In this document: positions 32,460-43,826 of the stretch, one piece after another
Position numbering within the stretch: position 1 is the stretch's first letter
Layout of the letters: the number at the start of each line of letters is the position of its first letter
Notes under the pieces: generated by a model
The model's database searches: none
What the model saw: the letters and a program-made list of their open reading frames with translations, nothing else
What the model was told of the DNA's origin: nothing
Source: Prorocentrum cordatum
Lineage: Eukaryota; Sar; Dinophyceae; Prorocentrales; Prorocentraceae
Assembly: GCA_963575745.1 (NCBI GenBank)
Contig: CAUYUJ010015512.1
Coordinates: forward strand, 86,003-150,002
DNA: 64,000 nucleotides
Direction: 5' to 3'
Made by a program: the position numbers and the translations under genes

Positions 32460-32505
32460 CTCTGTCTCTGTCACTCTCTGTCTCTGTCTCTCTCTGTCTT
32501 GTTAT
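32460..32505. repeat. CTCTGT repeat
   Basis: Short TCTCTGTC-type hexamer and dinucleotide tract. Confidence 0.8.
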
Positions 32506-32584
32506 ATCCCTCTCCTCGGATCCGGCACTCTGACCAAGCACTCCCCGAGTGCACTACGGGACTCTATTATTACACGCCTCTTTC

Positions 32585-32839
32585 TCAACAACGATCTCCA
32601 GACATGCCGCTCACAAAATCGCTGCGTGCTTCCGTTCGAACCACTCCCGCTGCACGAAGAACAAACACGCTCACACGCTGAAGCGTGAATTCCGCAGTGC
32701 GTGCATGGTTCTGCACAGATCCCATAAGAGTCGCCTCTCTTAGCACCATTACGGTGGCCATGCGATCTAGCAACACATCGGAGAGCCGTCCCCTTGCGAT
32801 CTTGCTGAAGCGCTTCGCCTTCATGACCCTTGGCTTCAT
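32585..32839 (-). CDS. Small basic hypothetical protein (weak)
   Basis: An 84-codon frame starting at ATG 32839-32837 and ending TGA. The N-terminus, MKPRVMKAKRFSKIARGRLS, is strongly basic and resembles the opening of small lysine/arginine-rich nuclear proteins known from dinoflagellates. The rest lacks lysine-rich core sequence and contains many hydrophobics. The frame is open further upstream. It could be a decayed copy or chance. No introns, leader relic or neighbours support it. Confidence 0.25.
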   Translation of the reverse strand: MKPRVMKAKRFSKIARGRLSDVLLDRMATVMVLREATLMGSVQNHARTAEFTLQRVSVFVLRAAGVVRTEARSDFVSGMSGDRC

Positions 32840-32959
32840 GGGAGTCGCCTGGACGGAATCTATGCGCGCAAGATATGCGCGTTGGGAGGTCTCCAATTGC
32901 CCCACTCCGCGATCGGTATTGGTGCATCCCTCTCCATTTCGGTCATGATTGAGATTCAA

Positions 32960-34530
32960 ACTACGACGTGCTCAACTTAGCACAAAGAAGAGCAAGAGCC
33001 CACGTCTTGGCGCGCACGCTTTGCCCATGACTAGAACGATCAAGAAAGTGGGAAGGCATAGCCTGCCCGAAGCAACTTGTCTAGTTATGTTTTGTCCGCG
33101 CGGCATGAAAGAGAAGGGCCAGCGATGCGTCCCAGCGAGCCTTGGCCGCTTTCATCGCCTTCATACTCGTGGGGAGAGCCATAGCGATACCTGGCCGTCA
33201 AAGCGGGAGGTGGGGGGGCAACGCGGGGACGGGGAGACGCAATCGTCCTTGTTGACGTCCGCGGCGGGATCAACACTGGCGGAAGCCCACTGAATTGACA
33301 CCAAGCTGATAACGACCAACGCCAGCTGACCGAGAACAACAAAAACACACACACACATGCACTCTTGTTGTTGGCGATCGCGGCGGCCTCGCGTACAGTG
33401 ACGAGACGTAGCAAGTCGACCACGCAACTCGGAACTAACGCGTGCGGTCGGGCCCTCAGACGTGGGACCCTATTGGATCAAGTGCCAATAGGCCACCCGG
33501 GCGTGGGTGGCCAGTGATAAAATTGTGACATCGTCCGAAGACTAAGGCGAGCAGTACAGCGACGAGGCCGACCGACAGCGACGGAAAGCACAAGGAATGA
33601 GCCCACACGTGCGCGTAACCCTAAAAGACCGACACTACCGGCTGCCCAAACAAGCAAGCGAAAGGTAGTGGCCGTGCATAAGGCTGGCGATGCCAGCGAG
33701 GCGGGAACACGATCGCCCGATTGGGCAAGGAAGGTAGCACAGGGCCCTGCAACCAGCGGGGGAGCACAGGACGGAGTGGCGAACAACGCAGACGAACACC
33801 CACACACACACATACACACACAAACACACACAATGGCTCAACAATGGCTCAACGACTGGCCGGACCAGATCGACAGCTTGCTGCCGACTGCGACGCAGCA
33901 AACCGAGCGGAGCCGCAGACGCATCCCCTGATCACAAAATGATGTGCAGGGCGTGCTCCGCCATGCTGCGAGACGTTATGCAAAACTGCTCGGAACCGCC
34001 CAGGATCTTTGCTGGTCGCAGCGCCGAGGGGCTCAACGCGGTCGGGCTACGTCGGGCTGCGCAATAGCGAATTGCGCCTTGGCAGATGGCTCTGGGAAGA
34101 GAGGGGGCCGTCGAGGGAGGAGGGGTGGAGGAGGAGGCACACTCGTCGTCGCCGTTTCGTCGTTCCCTCTCCCTTCCCGCTCTATCGTGCCGATCGCTTT
34201 CTACTCTTACAGGCTCTTCTAGTTTTCAAACCCCCTCAGAGGAAACGGCCCCTGGGGGGGGGGCTGCGTCGATTTCGACCCCAAAGCCAACAGCGAACAG
34301 CGAACAAGAGGCACACTCAGATGGTGAACGTTTTCCTACCAGACCCCCGGACATCACGCCTATGTTTTGTCCACAAGACCCCTGGAGGTCTCAGCCCATT
34401 CCTCGGGACTCGCTTGTCATCCCGAGTCGTTCTTTGACGGCCCGACCAAGTGCCGAAAAGCCCCTCTCACGTCGTGCTTGTTTCCGCGGAGCGAGCGCGT
34501 CTGGGCACGGAGAAGACTGCCTGTAGGACA
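32960..34530. other. Intergenic, no gene seen
   Basis: AC dinucleotides near 33344-33360 and 33799-33832. The open frames are not exon-like on either strand. Confidence 0.4.
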
Positions 34531-34700
34531 GCATGCACCATGACTTTCGGAGGTCCCCGCGGAGTTCTTGGATCGGCGCTGGGCCCCCCCCTGCCCTGGC
34601 GCGCGGAGCGCGCGGCAAGGGCGGCGTCGAAGGCGCCGCCAAGGAGCTCCAGCGCAGATCCAAGAGATCCGCGCAGGGCCCCGAAAATAGTTTCACTCCC
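34531..34700. mobile_element. Family 4 TIR element
   Basis: CATGACTTTCGGAGGTCCCC at the left; GATCCGCGCAGGGCCCCGAA at the right, with TGGCGCGCGGAGCGCGCGG in the core. Confidence 0.65.
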
Positions 34701-34863
34701 TCCAAAAATGCTGGCACCTGGACGTCATCACGTCGTTTCGAAGGCAGCTGAGCTCCGGTGCTGCCCCGCCCATCGCCGTCCGTCGTCCGTCTGGGCCCCA
34801 GTGCCGCCCCAGCCGGCCTGTGGCCGGCCTGTGGCCGCCCGTGGCCGCCGCCACTTGCGCCGA

Positions 34864-34980
34864 TATGTTTTGCATTGCTTTGCATCGCTTCTCAACGCTT
34901 TGCATCGCTTTGCTTTGCATTGCATTACAATGTATTGCTTTGGGTTGCGTTGCAGTGCGTTGCGTTGCGTTGCTTTGCGC
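34864..34980. repeat. TTGCN pentamer-like repeat
   Basis: Runs of TTTGCATTGC, TTGCATCGC and GCGTTGCGTTGC, a degenerate 5-base periodicity. Confidence 0.75.
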
Positions 34981-35329
34981 CGAAGGGGCGAACCGCAGGC
35001 AGAACAGGGCACGGGCCCAGGCAGGTGCCCGCGTGCGAGGGGCGAACGGGGCAGCCACACAGAAACCTGCGGCCCAAAGCGACGTGGGGACATGAGACGG
35101 AGGCAGAATCGAAGCAAATTTGGACCATTATAACTTGGAAATCTCTGAGCATTGGTTTGGGAGCAGAAGATCTACCCCCATATGAATCACCCCGACAAGG
35201 GAGGCCGCTTAATAATGGTAGGCCAAAGAAGGAATCGAACAGGGCAGGGCTATTTCGTAAGCGTTCAACGTCGTTTAGCAAACGCCGATTATGGGGGTTG
35301 GGGTGTTTTTTCCTCGATTGACTGGTGGG

Positions 35330-35425
35330 TTTGGAGAATGTATCGAGCGCCGCGGCCGTTTCAGATGGTTCTGGAACGCTCTGACAGCGTTCCGGAAAGC
35401 TCTGGAACGGATTGATCTCGATTCT
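35330..35425. mobile_element. Family 10 element copy (diverged)
   Basis: GAGAATGTATCGAGCGCCGC and internal GGTTCTGGAACGCTCTGAC. The right end is degraded. Confidence 0.45.
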
Positions 35426-35744
35426 AGGCCCGAGGACAGGAAAAATCGAGCGAAAGAGAAAGACCTGGGGGAACATTGACCGGAACATTGACTGGAACAT
35501 GGAATTTTGACTAAACATCGACCGGAATTTTGGCTCAGGGGGAACATGGACTGGAGCATTTTGACTCGGGGGGGACCTTCTTCTGAACATTGACTGAGAG
35601 TCCAGCGCAGATCCAAGGACCTTCGAAAGTTTGTGCTCAGGTGGTTTGTCTTCTTCGAATCTTCAATGGAAAGGGGGAAGGGATAGGGGTGGCGGGGCCC
35701 GGGCGTCCGCGGGGCGGGGGCATGAGGGCGGGGCGGGGGCCCTC

Positions 35745-35800
35745 CTCCTCCTCCTCCTCCTCCTCCTCCTCCTCCTCCTCCTCCTCCCCCTCCTCCTCCT
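35745..35800. repeat. TCC microsatellite
   Basis: Pure TCC/CTC triplets; a second tract lies at 36134-36222. Confidence 0.85.
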
Positions 35801-36129
35801 CCCCCTCGTCGGCCGTTCCCCAGCCAAACCCCGCCTCTTTGCCCACAACGCGCCTGGCGGGTGCGCGCGCATCGTGCCCATACCGCGCATCGCACGGTGA
35901 ATTGCGCACAGCGCGCAGCGCACTCGTGCGAGCCCACCCGGCAGCGTTTAGTGCGAGCATGCAGCGATGCACTCCCACTGCGCACAGAACGCGCGCATCG
36001 ATCGCGCGCGCGGACGCGCGCGGCACTCAGATGCCGCCACTGAAACGCCCCTCATTCGCACCCCCGCCCCCGTGGACCCCCATCTCCAACCTGTCTCCGT
36101 CCTTTTCCATTCCCCCCTCTCTTCCCGCC

Positions 36130-39100
36130 TCCGCCCTCCTCCTCCTCCTCCTCCTCCTCCTCCTCCTCGTTCTCCTCCTCCTGCTCCTCCTCCTCCTCCT
36201 CCTCCTCCTCCTCCTCCTTCTCCCCGTGCCAAAGGCTACCTGCATCCTTAGGGGTCGATCCTTGTGAGGGACGCACGGGGCGCTGGTAAGAGAGTGCAAC
36301 TCGGGCACTCTCGACGAGCACCCTCACAAGCCCCCAAAGGCTAGGGAGCTGGGGCGACACCAGCGATCCATCCTTCATCCTGCTTGCACCGCTGCTACCC
36401 CATCCTTCTTTGCCATTGTGCTACCCCGGTGCCCTTGCTCTCTCCCAGCTCATCCCGCTACCCCCGTCCTTCTGATAGGTTCGGGCCTACCTCCCCGCGG
36501 GACGAAATTACTTTCCCCCGCAGGCCGTAGCCTACGAGCCCAACTTGGGATTATGGTATCATTTGTTGCGTGGGTCGTTCGCTTGCCCCGTCTTCCCTCT
36601 TCTCGTCCTCCCTCTGTCTGCTGCCCCGTCCTGCTTTGCCTTTTTGTTTTCCCCGGTTTCCTTGTTCTTCCCATGTCTTCCTGCTACTCCGTTCCTGAGG
36701 CGCACCATCTTGCGATGGTATTCGTTTTTGCATCGCAGCTCACCAGAGGGTTCTACTTGTTCATTCGGACGCCCGACTGTGAAGAAGGTTCACAGCAGTG
36801 GCTGGAGTGCTGAGCTCTGGGTCTCTTCTCCCTCCTTCTCTCCTGGACCGGGGCGGCGGCGGCCCTGTCCTTTGGGGCCGCCCTGCCCATGGCCTCTATG
36901 GGGCCCCTCGCCTGCACGGCTGGACGCAGCTCTGAAAACTTGGTCTGCCGCGCTGTCGGAATGCCTCCCTGGAGGCCTCCGGGCGCCTCCGGGCGACATC
37001 TCCTTAATGGCATTCGCTTGTTCTTACTTTTGGTTGGAACTTTACTACAGAGAGGCCGCAAGAGCCGTTACATGGTGAAACATTGTTCTTGTCACCACGC
37101 TGCTATGCCATGGGTTGTACTTCGCACCTGCACATCGATTAATTGCCCCCCTTCCCCACTATGATGTGCTAGCTACTGTGGCGTATATTGACCTCTAGAC
37201 GGCCATCATCCTTTTGAGGGGGAGGGCACGATTTGTCCGCCTCCCTGCCCGCTTATGAAGACAGTAGGACGTAGCGATCTCGAGCGGACCCACCCAAGCC
37301 CTCGAAGGCAAGGGAACGGGGGCGTCACCAACTATCCTTCATCCTGTCTCCACCGCTGCTATCCCCTCTTTCCCTGCCGCCTGTCCCGTTCCTTCTTCCT
37401 GCTTCCGCCGCTGTTTCCCCCATCTTTCTTGGCCATCGTGCTCCCCAGTCCCTTCGCACCATGGCTTCTGTCTTGCTTCTGCTTCCGCCTCTTCTTCTTG
37501 CTGCACTGTTGCCACCTAGTCCCCCCGATCTCCCCACACTCCTTGGCATTTACCCGCGACGGCCTGGTCGACTTGGCTCTGTCCCGGCCGCGTGGCCGAT
37601 GAGGTCGGCACGGCAAGGTTCTACCCTACTCGCCCCTCCCCCGTCTAACTGCTGTGCGCCATTATCCTCTGCCGGCTTACTTCTGCTTCCATCCCTGCTT
37701 CCTTTGTCCCTCGTTCTGTCTTCCCTGTTACCCACTCCCTCCTTCCACATGAGATTCGCTCCTCACCTTTATTTTCTCGTCCGCTTCCATGCGCGCGGTC
37801 ATCTTGAGCCAAGCGTTTATGGACGACGCCGCGTCTGGAGCGCGAGGGGCGTTGCCACCCCTACCGCCGCCTGGAGGGCGAACCCCAGGCCCGTCCAGAC
37901 CGTTACTCTACAAAGTCGGCGCGGGAAAACTGGGAACCGTTTTCCGGTCACCTGAGCTGGTCTATCAGCTCTTCTTGGATTGGGCCTCAGGTGGCGGTTT
38001 TGGCGCGCGAGGGTTTCGCGTCCGAGGATGGCATCACCCTGACAGGCTGCTGACTAGTCATGCCGATGCTATGCCGATGCTCCCCTGTCCCGCGGTTCAG
38101 TGCCCCCCTGCGGGGAAAGCTTCGTCCCACAAGAACCCGTTGCCGAGTCCACAGGAGATTGGCCATTCTTGCTATGCCTCTGCAGGCAGTCCAGCACCGT
38201 CTCCGTGTCATTCATCTCTCCCTCTCGTTCCCCCGCTGGCCCCCCACACTTCCCCTCTCGAGTCTTTGACTGTGCACTCTGGTCCGTCCGCTCTGCTTTT
38301 CTCCACGGGCCCCGCGCATCTCTGCTGATACGCAAGGCAGATGCCCTCCCCGCCGAGAGCCCTCCAAAGGACCGCCATTGGTGACGCCATTTCTGGCTAC
38401 GAGGACAGGACTTGTCTGCGCACCACACTCTTGTGGGGCTGCACAATGGTTCGGCGAAGGCCCACTGCATCACCATCAACCCCGCCGCCGAGAATTTGGT
38501 CGGTTCCCGCTGTGTCCGTTTCATCTGTGCCAGGCCGTCGTGACGACAAAAGGCCTGCGAGCTTGTGTGTTGGTCGGTTCCCGCATTGTCCGTTTTCTGA
38601 GCCAGACCCAGTTCCGCACAAACGGAAGCAACACAGCGTGGGACATCTTACTCTCCGCAGTAGACTTGTCTCTGTTGCCAAAGTTATGACCCTGTACGTG
38701 CCAGTCCGTATTCCCTCAAGCAGTGGCGGAAATGTTTAACTTTTTCGGCCGGCGGTCGGATGGGCCTGGCAGCATTTTCTGTGCAAGCGCACCAGAGGAT
38801 GAATTCCCCAATCCCTGGCATCTGTTTTGTCACGGTTTCCGCTACTTTCTTTTCGAGGGGGGGGGGCATGATTTGTCCGCCCCCCGGCCCCCTTTGGAGT
38901 CGAAACTGGGTACTCGGCTCGAGTCGGAAATCTCGAACGCAGTGACCCAGATCCTGACCAGATGGGCGTCCAGGATCACACCAGCCTCACTAGCCTTCAA
39001 AGGCCATGAACATGAAGCTGGGGCGCCACCACCACCCCCTCATCCGTTTCTCCACCACTGCTACCCCATTTTTCCCGGCCGCACTGCTTTCCCGTTTCCC

Positions 39101-39374
39101 TTGTTGTCTCCCTGTTCTTCCCACTGCCCTCGCCACTTGTTTCGATGAGGTCAGGCCTCCACGCGATCTACATGTATCTCTCTATCCCGACATGCACAAC
39201 CTTGTTTCATTGCAACCTTGGACACATAGCGCGATGGGGCCTCTCGTCCCCGTCGTTTGTACGGAAGTGTGGGAATATCTTCATGTGTTATGCCGTTTCG
39301 TTGTCTTTCTGCCGCTTCCTTTGTTTTCTCCCATTGCTTCCCTCTCCCTCTCTTTCTCTTTCTCTCTCCCTCTA

Positions 39375-39417
<43 letters not shown>

Positions 39418-40120
39418 TTCGCTCTCGCGCCGCTCCCTTTGCTTTCTCCCTTTGCTTCCCTCTCCCTCGCTCGCTCTTTCCCTGTCGTTTCCCCCGCGCG
39501 GTCCCGCACGTTTTGTCATCCAGAATCCAGCACAGACCGTCCGCACACCGTTCCTTAATGTGGTGCCCCGCAGGCTTCTTGATATGGCTGTGGAACCTTC
39601 CCCAATCTTCCGCTGCACGGGGCTCATCAATCCCCGTTTGCCTCCAGATACGTCTGTGGCGGTGTGTGCCTTCCCCAGCCTGCCTCTCTCTTCTTGCTTC
39701 TTTCTCTCCCTTCGCTGTTGCTCCGTCGTCCTCTGTCATTGTGCGTACCCGGCCTTCTTGTATCTTCTAGCCCATCCCGCTACTTTTCCAAGCGCAAGGA
39801 ACTTAACGGCTTCGGCCAGCTCGTCCATGGTGTATCCTGTGTGTCCATGGGCAGCTGATCCACCATTGTGCCGTTTTATCTGGCCGTTAGTGCGCACGCC
39901 ATCCCCATTATGCGTCATGATCTGGCGGCGTGGCGTGGGTGTGAGCGTTCCCCAACGTGCCTCTTGGCATGGTGGTCCGAGGGCTAGCCTTCCCTAGCCT
40001 GACTTGCCACAACATTCCACAGGGACCAGCCACCCTCAAAGGCTGTGTAATCCGCCAGTATCCTCCTCCTCCTTCTCCCCCCCTGTCCGTGCTCGCCCTG
40101 CTGTCATCCCCCTCCCTCCG
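36130..40120. repeat. Pyrimidine-rich region with about 1-kb spaced repeats
   Basis: Segments near 36.30-36.42, 37.27-37.38 and 38.98-39.07 kb share CTTCAAAGGC/CCCAAAGGCT, GGGGCG, then CACCACTGCTACCCCAT-like sequence. CACGATTTGTCCGCCTCCC near 37.23 kb recurs as CATGATTTGTCCGCCCCCC near 38.87 kb. The plus strand is C/T-rich throughout, so its long Leu/Pro/Ser frames are compositional. No gene is supported. Confidence 0.55.
39340..39425. repeat. CT dinucleotide tract
   Basis: TCTC-rich run with CTTT interruptions inside the pyrimidine-rich region. Confidence 0.85.
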
Positions 40121-40179
40121 CTGAAGACATGGGCAGGATAAGGATACTCTGGATGTCGATAAATCGGGAATTTCTGAGA

Positions 40180-40290
40180 ACCAGCGGGTCTGGAAGATGC
40201 ATCGGGAGCCGAGGCCATGTCAGAGCGTTCTGAACCGCTCTGGGAGCATTCTCGAACGCTCTGAAGTGATCCATCCTCATCCGAGGCCTG
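40180..40290. mobile_element. Family 10 element copy
   Basis: GGAAGATGCATCGGGAGCCG at the left and GAAGTGATCCATCCTCATCC at the right. GAACCGCTCTGGGAGCATTC is internal. Confidence 0.5.
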
Positions 40291-41471
40291 CCTGATCGCT
40301 GTTCCCCCCCTGCCCCCCCCGCCCCTGGTCTCCGCCTGCTCCCCCCCCTCGTCCAGCGTTGCGAGGCGGAGAGTTGTCCAAATTCACCGCCTGGGATACC
40401 GATGTCCTGGGGACCACAGGGGGCGATGATGGGCATAGTTTGGCCCCAGGGGCCCCGAATATGTCCCGAACCACCGCCTGCCGAGGTCCTTGAAGATCGA
40501 TCCCCCAGGCGGTGGTCGTGGATACCCCAATTTGTCAATTGTCCAACACCTTCCTCCTCATCCTTCTCATCACCATCCTCATCATCCTTTTCCTCCCGCC
40601 TCCTCCCCTCCCGCTCCTCCCCTGCTCGCCGCCCTCCCCCTCCTCCTCCACCTCCTCCTCCTCCTCCTCATCTTCCTTCCCCTTCCCTTGCTCCTCCTCC
40701 TCCTCCTCCCGCCCCTCCTCGTAAGCCGTTTAACGCCAACAGCGCCAGCGCCACAGCCGTCCAAACACATCAACAATCCACAATCCCCCTCCTCCTCCGT
40801 CTTCTCGCTTCTCGCTTCCCCAAAACTCACACTTCTTGATTTCCTTGATACGCGGCTCCTGGACCTCACGACACATATCCAAGGACCGGATTGTGCGTTG
40901 ATGTCATGGGGCTTGAACATGGCTTCCAGACGCCGAGAACGGTGACCCGACTCCGGCGTGTTTTTGTCTAGACGTTGGGGGTCGGGGTCCTCCGCCTCGG
41001 CCTGCATGAGGGTGGGAGCAAAAAGGCATGCACCTTAAATACGAAGATCTCTGAACTTACACTGGGCTTCGGCCCCCCCGCGAAAAAGAAGGAATGAGGA
41101 TGGCCCTCGCCTTTTGGAAACGAAGGCGCTGTGACCAGATTAGAAAAAACGCATTTCCCAACTCATACTTTCAACGATCGACGTGTTCTCCTCCTCCTTC
41201 GAAAAGGGCGACCTAAGTCGAGCTGGAGGCCCACCAGATGGAGTCCCCTGGGTCCAGATGGACTTAGTGCCGCCCGACAGGCGGCGAAGCACAGCTGGAG
41301 GTCCACTAGATGGACCCACGTGAACTTGCCCTGGCTGACCTTAGCGCGGCCCAGAAGGCTAAGTCCAGCGGTACATCGAAATCCTAGGCTCCAACTGGAC
41401 TTGCTCCAACTTTTGGCACGCCCAGAAAATGGGGACGGACAAAACGGGGAGAATGCCCAACTGGAATTGAG
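40291..41471. other. Intergenic, TCC-rich then unique
   Basis: TCC/CCT tracts at 40545-40730. AGCTGGAGGCCCACCAGATG near 41220 is repeated as AGCTGGAGGTCCACTAGATG near 41291. No gene. Confidence 0.4.
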
Positions 41472-41698
41472 CAGGGATCGACTGGCCCAGCATTACTGTA
41501 AGCCTGCCACGAAATGTTCTGAGAACCCAGAAAGTTCTAAGAACGAAAATCATGATCTTAGAACATAAACCCGATGTGTTAAAACAAAACAGCCTCAGCC
41601 AGAAATGTTATAAGAACATGTCGTGCAAACCACAAAAGGTTATTATAACATTATTTGGTGGGCCTATAGGCGAGCCAGGACGCTTCACCACTGCTTGA
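41472..41698. mobile_element. Family 1 TIR element
   Basis: Diverged GGGATCGACTGGCCC start. Inner TIRs TGTAAGCCTGCCACGAAATG and TTTGGTGGGCCTATAGGCG. Ends GGACGCTTCACCACTGCTTG. Confidence 0.72.
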
Positions 41699-41704
41699 TG
41701 GAAG

Positions 41705-41860
41705 TAAAGCCGACACCGGCCGCTGTCGGGCAAATGACGCTTGTCCCACATGCACCACGTCAACGGCGATACGGACAGCGAGTCCTGTTTGAAACGAACA
41801 AGAACCGCTGTCGGTCTTCGTACCCACTCTTTCCATTCCAATTTCGACCCTCCCGGCAAC
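41705..41860. mobile_element. Family 5 element copy
   Basis: ACACCGGCCGCTGTCGGGC and CGAGTCCTGTTTGAAACGAA, ending CTTCGTACCCACTCTTTCC. It abuts the preceding family 1 element, so the two are nested or serial insertions. Confidence 0.6.
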
Positions 41861-42138
41861 AGAACTGAGGTCTGGATCTCGGGCCACGACTCAGGCCTCT
41901 GGCAGCCGTCTGGAACGGACTGCTGGTGAGCATCACCGGGCCAGAAGAAATCAAACAACCCACGAAAACCTACGACCATTCTCCTGATTTCGTCCGACAT
42001 GATTCGATTCGCGGCCTCAGAAGCCCCGAATCCCCCCCTGGGCATAGGTTTTCGTCCCGTGTTGATATGTGATGGTTCTGAGGCCCGACAGGTCCCGGCG
42101 CCCGAAATCTGAGCAAAAACCCAGAATTCAAAACGTAG

Positions 42139-43515
42139 CACCCCGCAATTGCGGATAAGAGTGAAGGGGCGGGCGCGGGCGACGCGGGCGTCGTCGAGCC
42201 GGCGGACCTCGTGGCCCCCACCTTCCTTGTCGATGACGCTCTCCTCCACCTCCTCCTCCTCCTCCTCCTCTTCCTCCTTCTCCTCCTCCTCTTCCTCGTC
42301 CTCATCGTCATCGTCATCCTCCTCCTCCACCTCGTCCTCCTCCTCCTCCTCCTCTTCTTCCTCGTCCTCCCTCTCCCCCCCTCGTCTTTTCATCATGGTC
42401 CTCCCATTGTCGTCCTCCCCCTCATCGGCCTCCATCATCGTCCTCCCATTGTCGTCCATCATCATCATCCTCCCCATCCTCCCCCTCCTCGTCCTCTTCC
42501 TCCCCCTCCTCCCCCTCCTCCCCCTCGTCCTCCTGCTCCTCCTCCTTTTCTTTTTTCCACGTTCTCCTTCTCCTCGTCCCCTGTTTACTCATCCTGCCTC
42601 CCCCTCCTTTCCCAAGATAACTGCAACGCAATCTTTTTTCCACTTTATGCTCCCCGCCTTCTCTGATCAAGGCAACTCGCCAGGGCAAAGTTGCTGGACG
42701 GGCTGGCGTGGATGTGCGGGGCGTGAAGAGGTCCTTGCGGGCTCAGACGGCATGCAAGAATCCGCCGCCGCGCTTGTGCGGCATTGGTTTGTTCAGTGAA
42801 CGTGGTTTAGGTCGCGGGTGGGTCGCGGGCTCTCCACCTCCACCTGGAAGGAATGCAAAAGCAGCCCGCCGCAAGCGCCAAAAAAATTGGTTCGTACACG
42901 GAACGAGGTTTGGGTCGCGGGTGGGCCGCGGGTTCTCCACAGGGAACGAATGCAAAGGATGCCCGCCGCAGGCGCCGAAAATGTGGTTTGTACCCTGAAC
43001 GTGGTCGCGGGTGGGCCGCGGGCTCTCCACCTGAAACGAATGCAAAATATGCCCGCCGCAGGCGCCGAAAAATGTGGTTTGTACCCTGAACGTGGTTTGG
43101 GTCGCGGGTTGGTCGCGAGTTGGTCACGGGATGTGTCGCGGGCTCTCCACTTGGAAGGAATGCAAAAAAACCCGCCGCAGGCGCCGAAAATTGTGGTTTG
43201 TACCTTGAACGTGGTTTGGGTCGAAGGTGGGTCGCGGGTGGGTCGCGGGGTAGGTCGCGGGTGGGTCGCGGGTGGGTCGCGGGTGGGTCGCGGGTGGGTC
43301 GCGGGTGGGTCGCGGGGTGGGCCGCGGGGGGGTCGCGGGGTGGGTCGCGGGTTGGGTCGCGGGGTGGGTCGCGGGGTGGGTCGCGGGGTGGGTCGCGGGG
43401 TGGGTCGCGGGTGGGTCGCGGGTGGGTCGCGGGTGGGTCGCGGGTGGGTCGCGGGGTGGGCGGGGTGGGTCGCGGGGTGGGTCGCGGGTGGGTCGCGGGG
43501 CGGGTTGCGGGTGGG
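42139..43515. repeat. Direct duplication, copy 1
   Basis: Begins CACCCCGCAATTGCGG and runs through a TCC-rich tract, the composite-repeat tail (CTGATCAAGGCAACTCGCC near 42663), five 90-120-base units opening GAACGTGGTTTGGGTCGCGG, and a GGTCGCGGGGTGG minisatellite (about 43215-43515). It matches 43827-45183 with few differences. Confidence 0.9.
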
Positions 43516-43516
43516 A

Positions 43517-43521
43517 CGACG

Positions 43522-43584
<63 letters not shown>

Positions 43585-43593
43585 CCAAACACC

Positions 43594-43645
<52 letters not shown>

Positions 43646-43686
43646 CCACACCAACACCAACAACAACAACAACAACAACAACAAGA
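43517..43686. repeat. AAC microsatellite
   Basis: CAA/AAC triplets with a few CCA interruptions. Followed by AACCCGCACCGCGGAATTCC, a segment repeated after the AAC array at 46397-46616. Confidence 0.95.
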
Positions 43687-43758
43687 ACCCGCACCGCGGA
43701 ATTCCACATCAGCCACGCACCCAGGGACAGTGAATGACCGTTCGGCCCCCTCACTCTG

Positions 43759-43786
43759 ATATATATATATATATTATATATATATA

Positions 43787-43818
<32 letters not shown>

Positions 43819-43824
43819 TATACG
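43759..43824. repeat. AT dinucleotide repeat
   Basis: TATATA tract with periodic TATTATA slips, separating the two duplication copies. Confidence 0.9.
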
Positions 43825-43826
43825 TA

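Noticed and set aside
36500-36540. CCGTAGCC followed by a leader-like stretch, as a second spliced-leader relic
   Set aside because: Only the first eight bases match; the ATTTTGG core is absent.
36418-37078. Long hydrophobic plus-strand frames that look like membrane proteins
   Set aside because: The strand is pyrimidine-rich, so Leu/Pro/Ser/Phe dominate in every frame, and the region is made of repeats.
42793-43759. Overlapping 300-codon frames on both strands, with PTRDPPATHPRP-type repeats
   Set aside because: They follow the GGTCGCGGGGTGG minisatellite and AAC array, and all six frames are open there.
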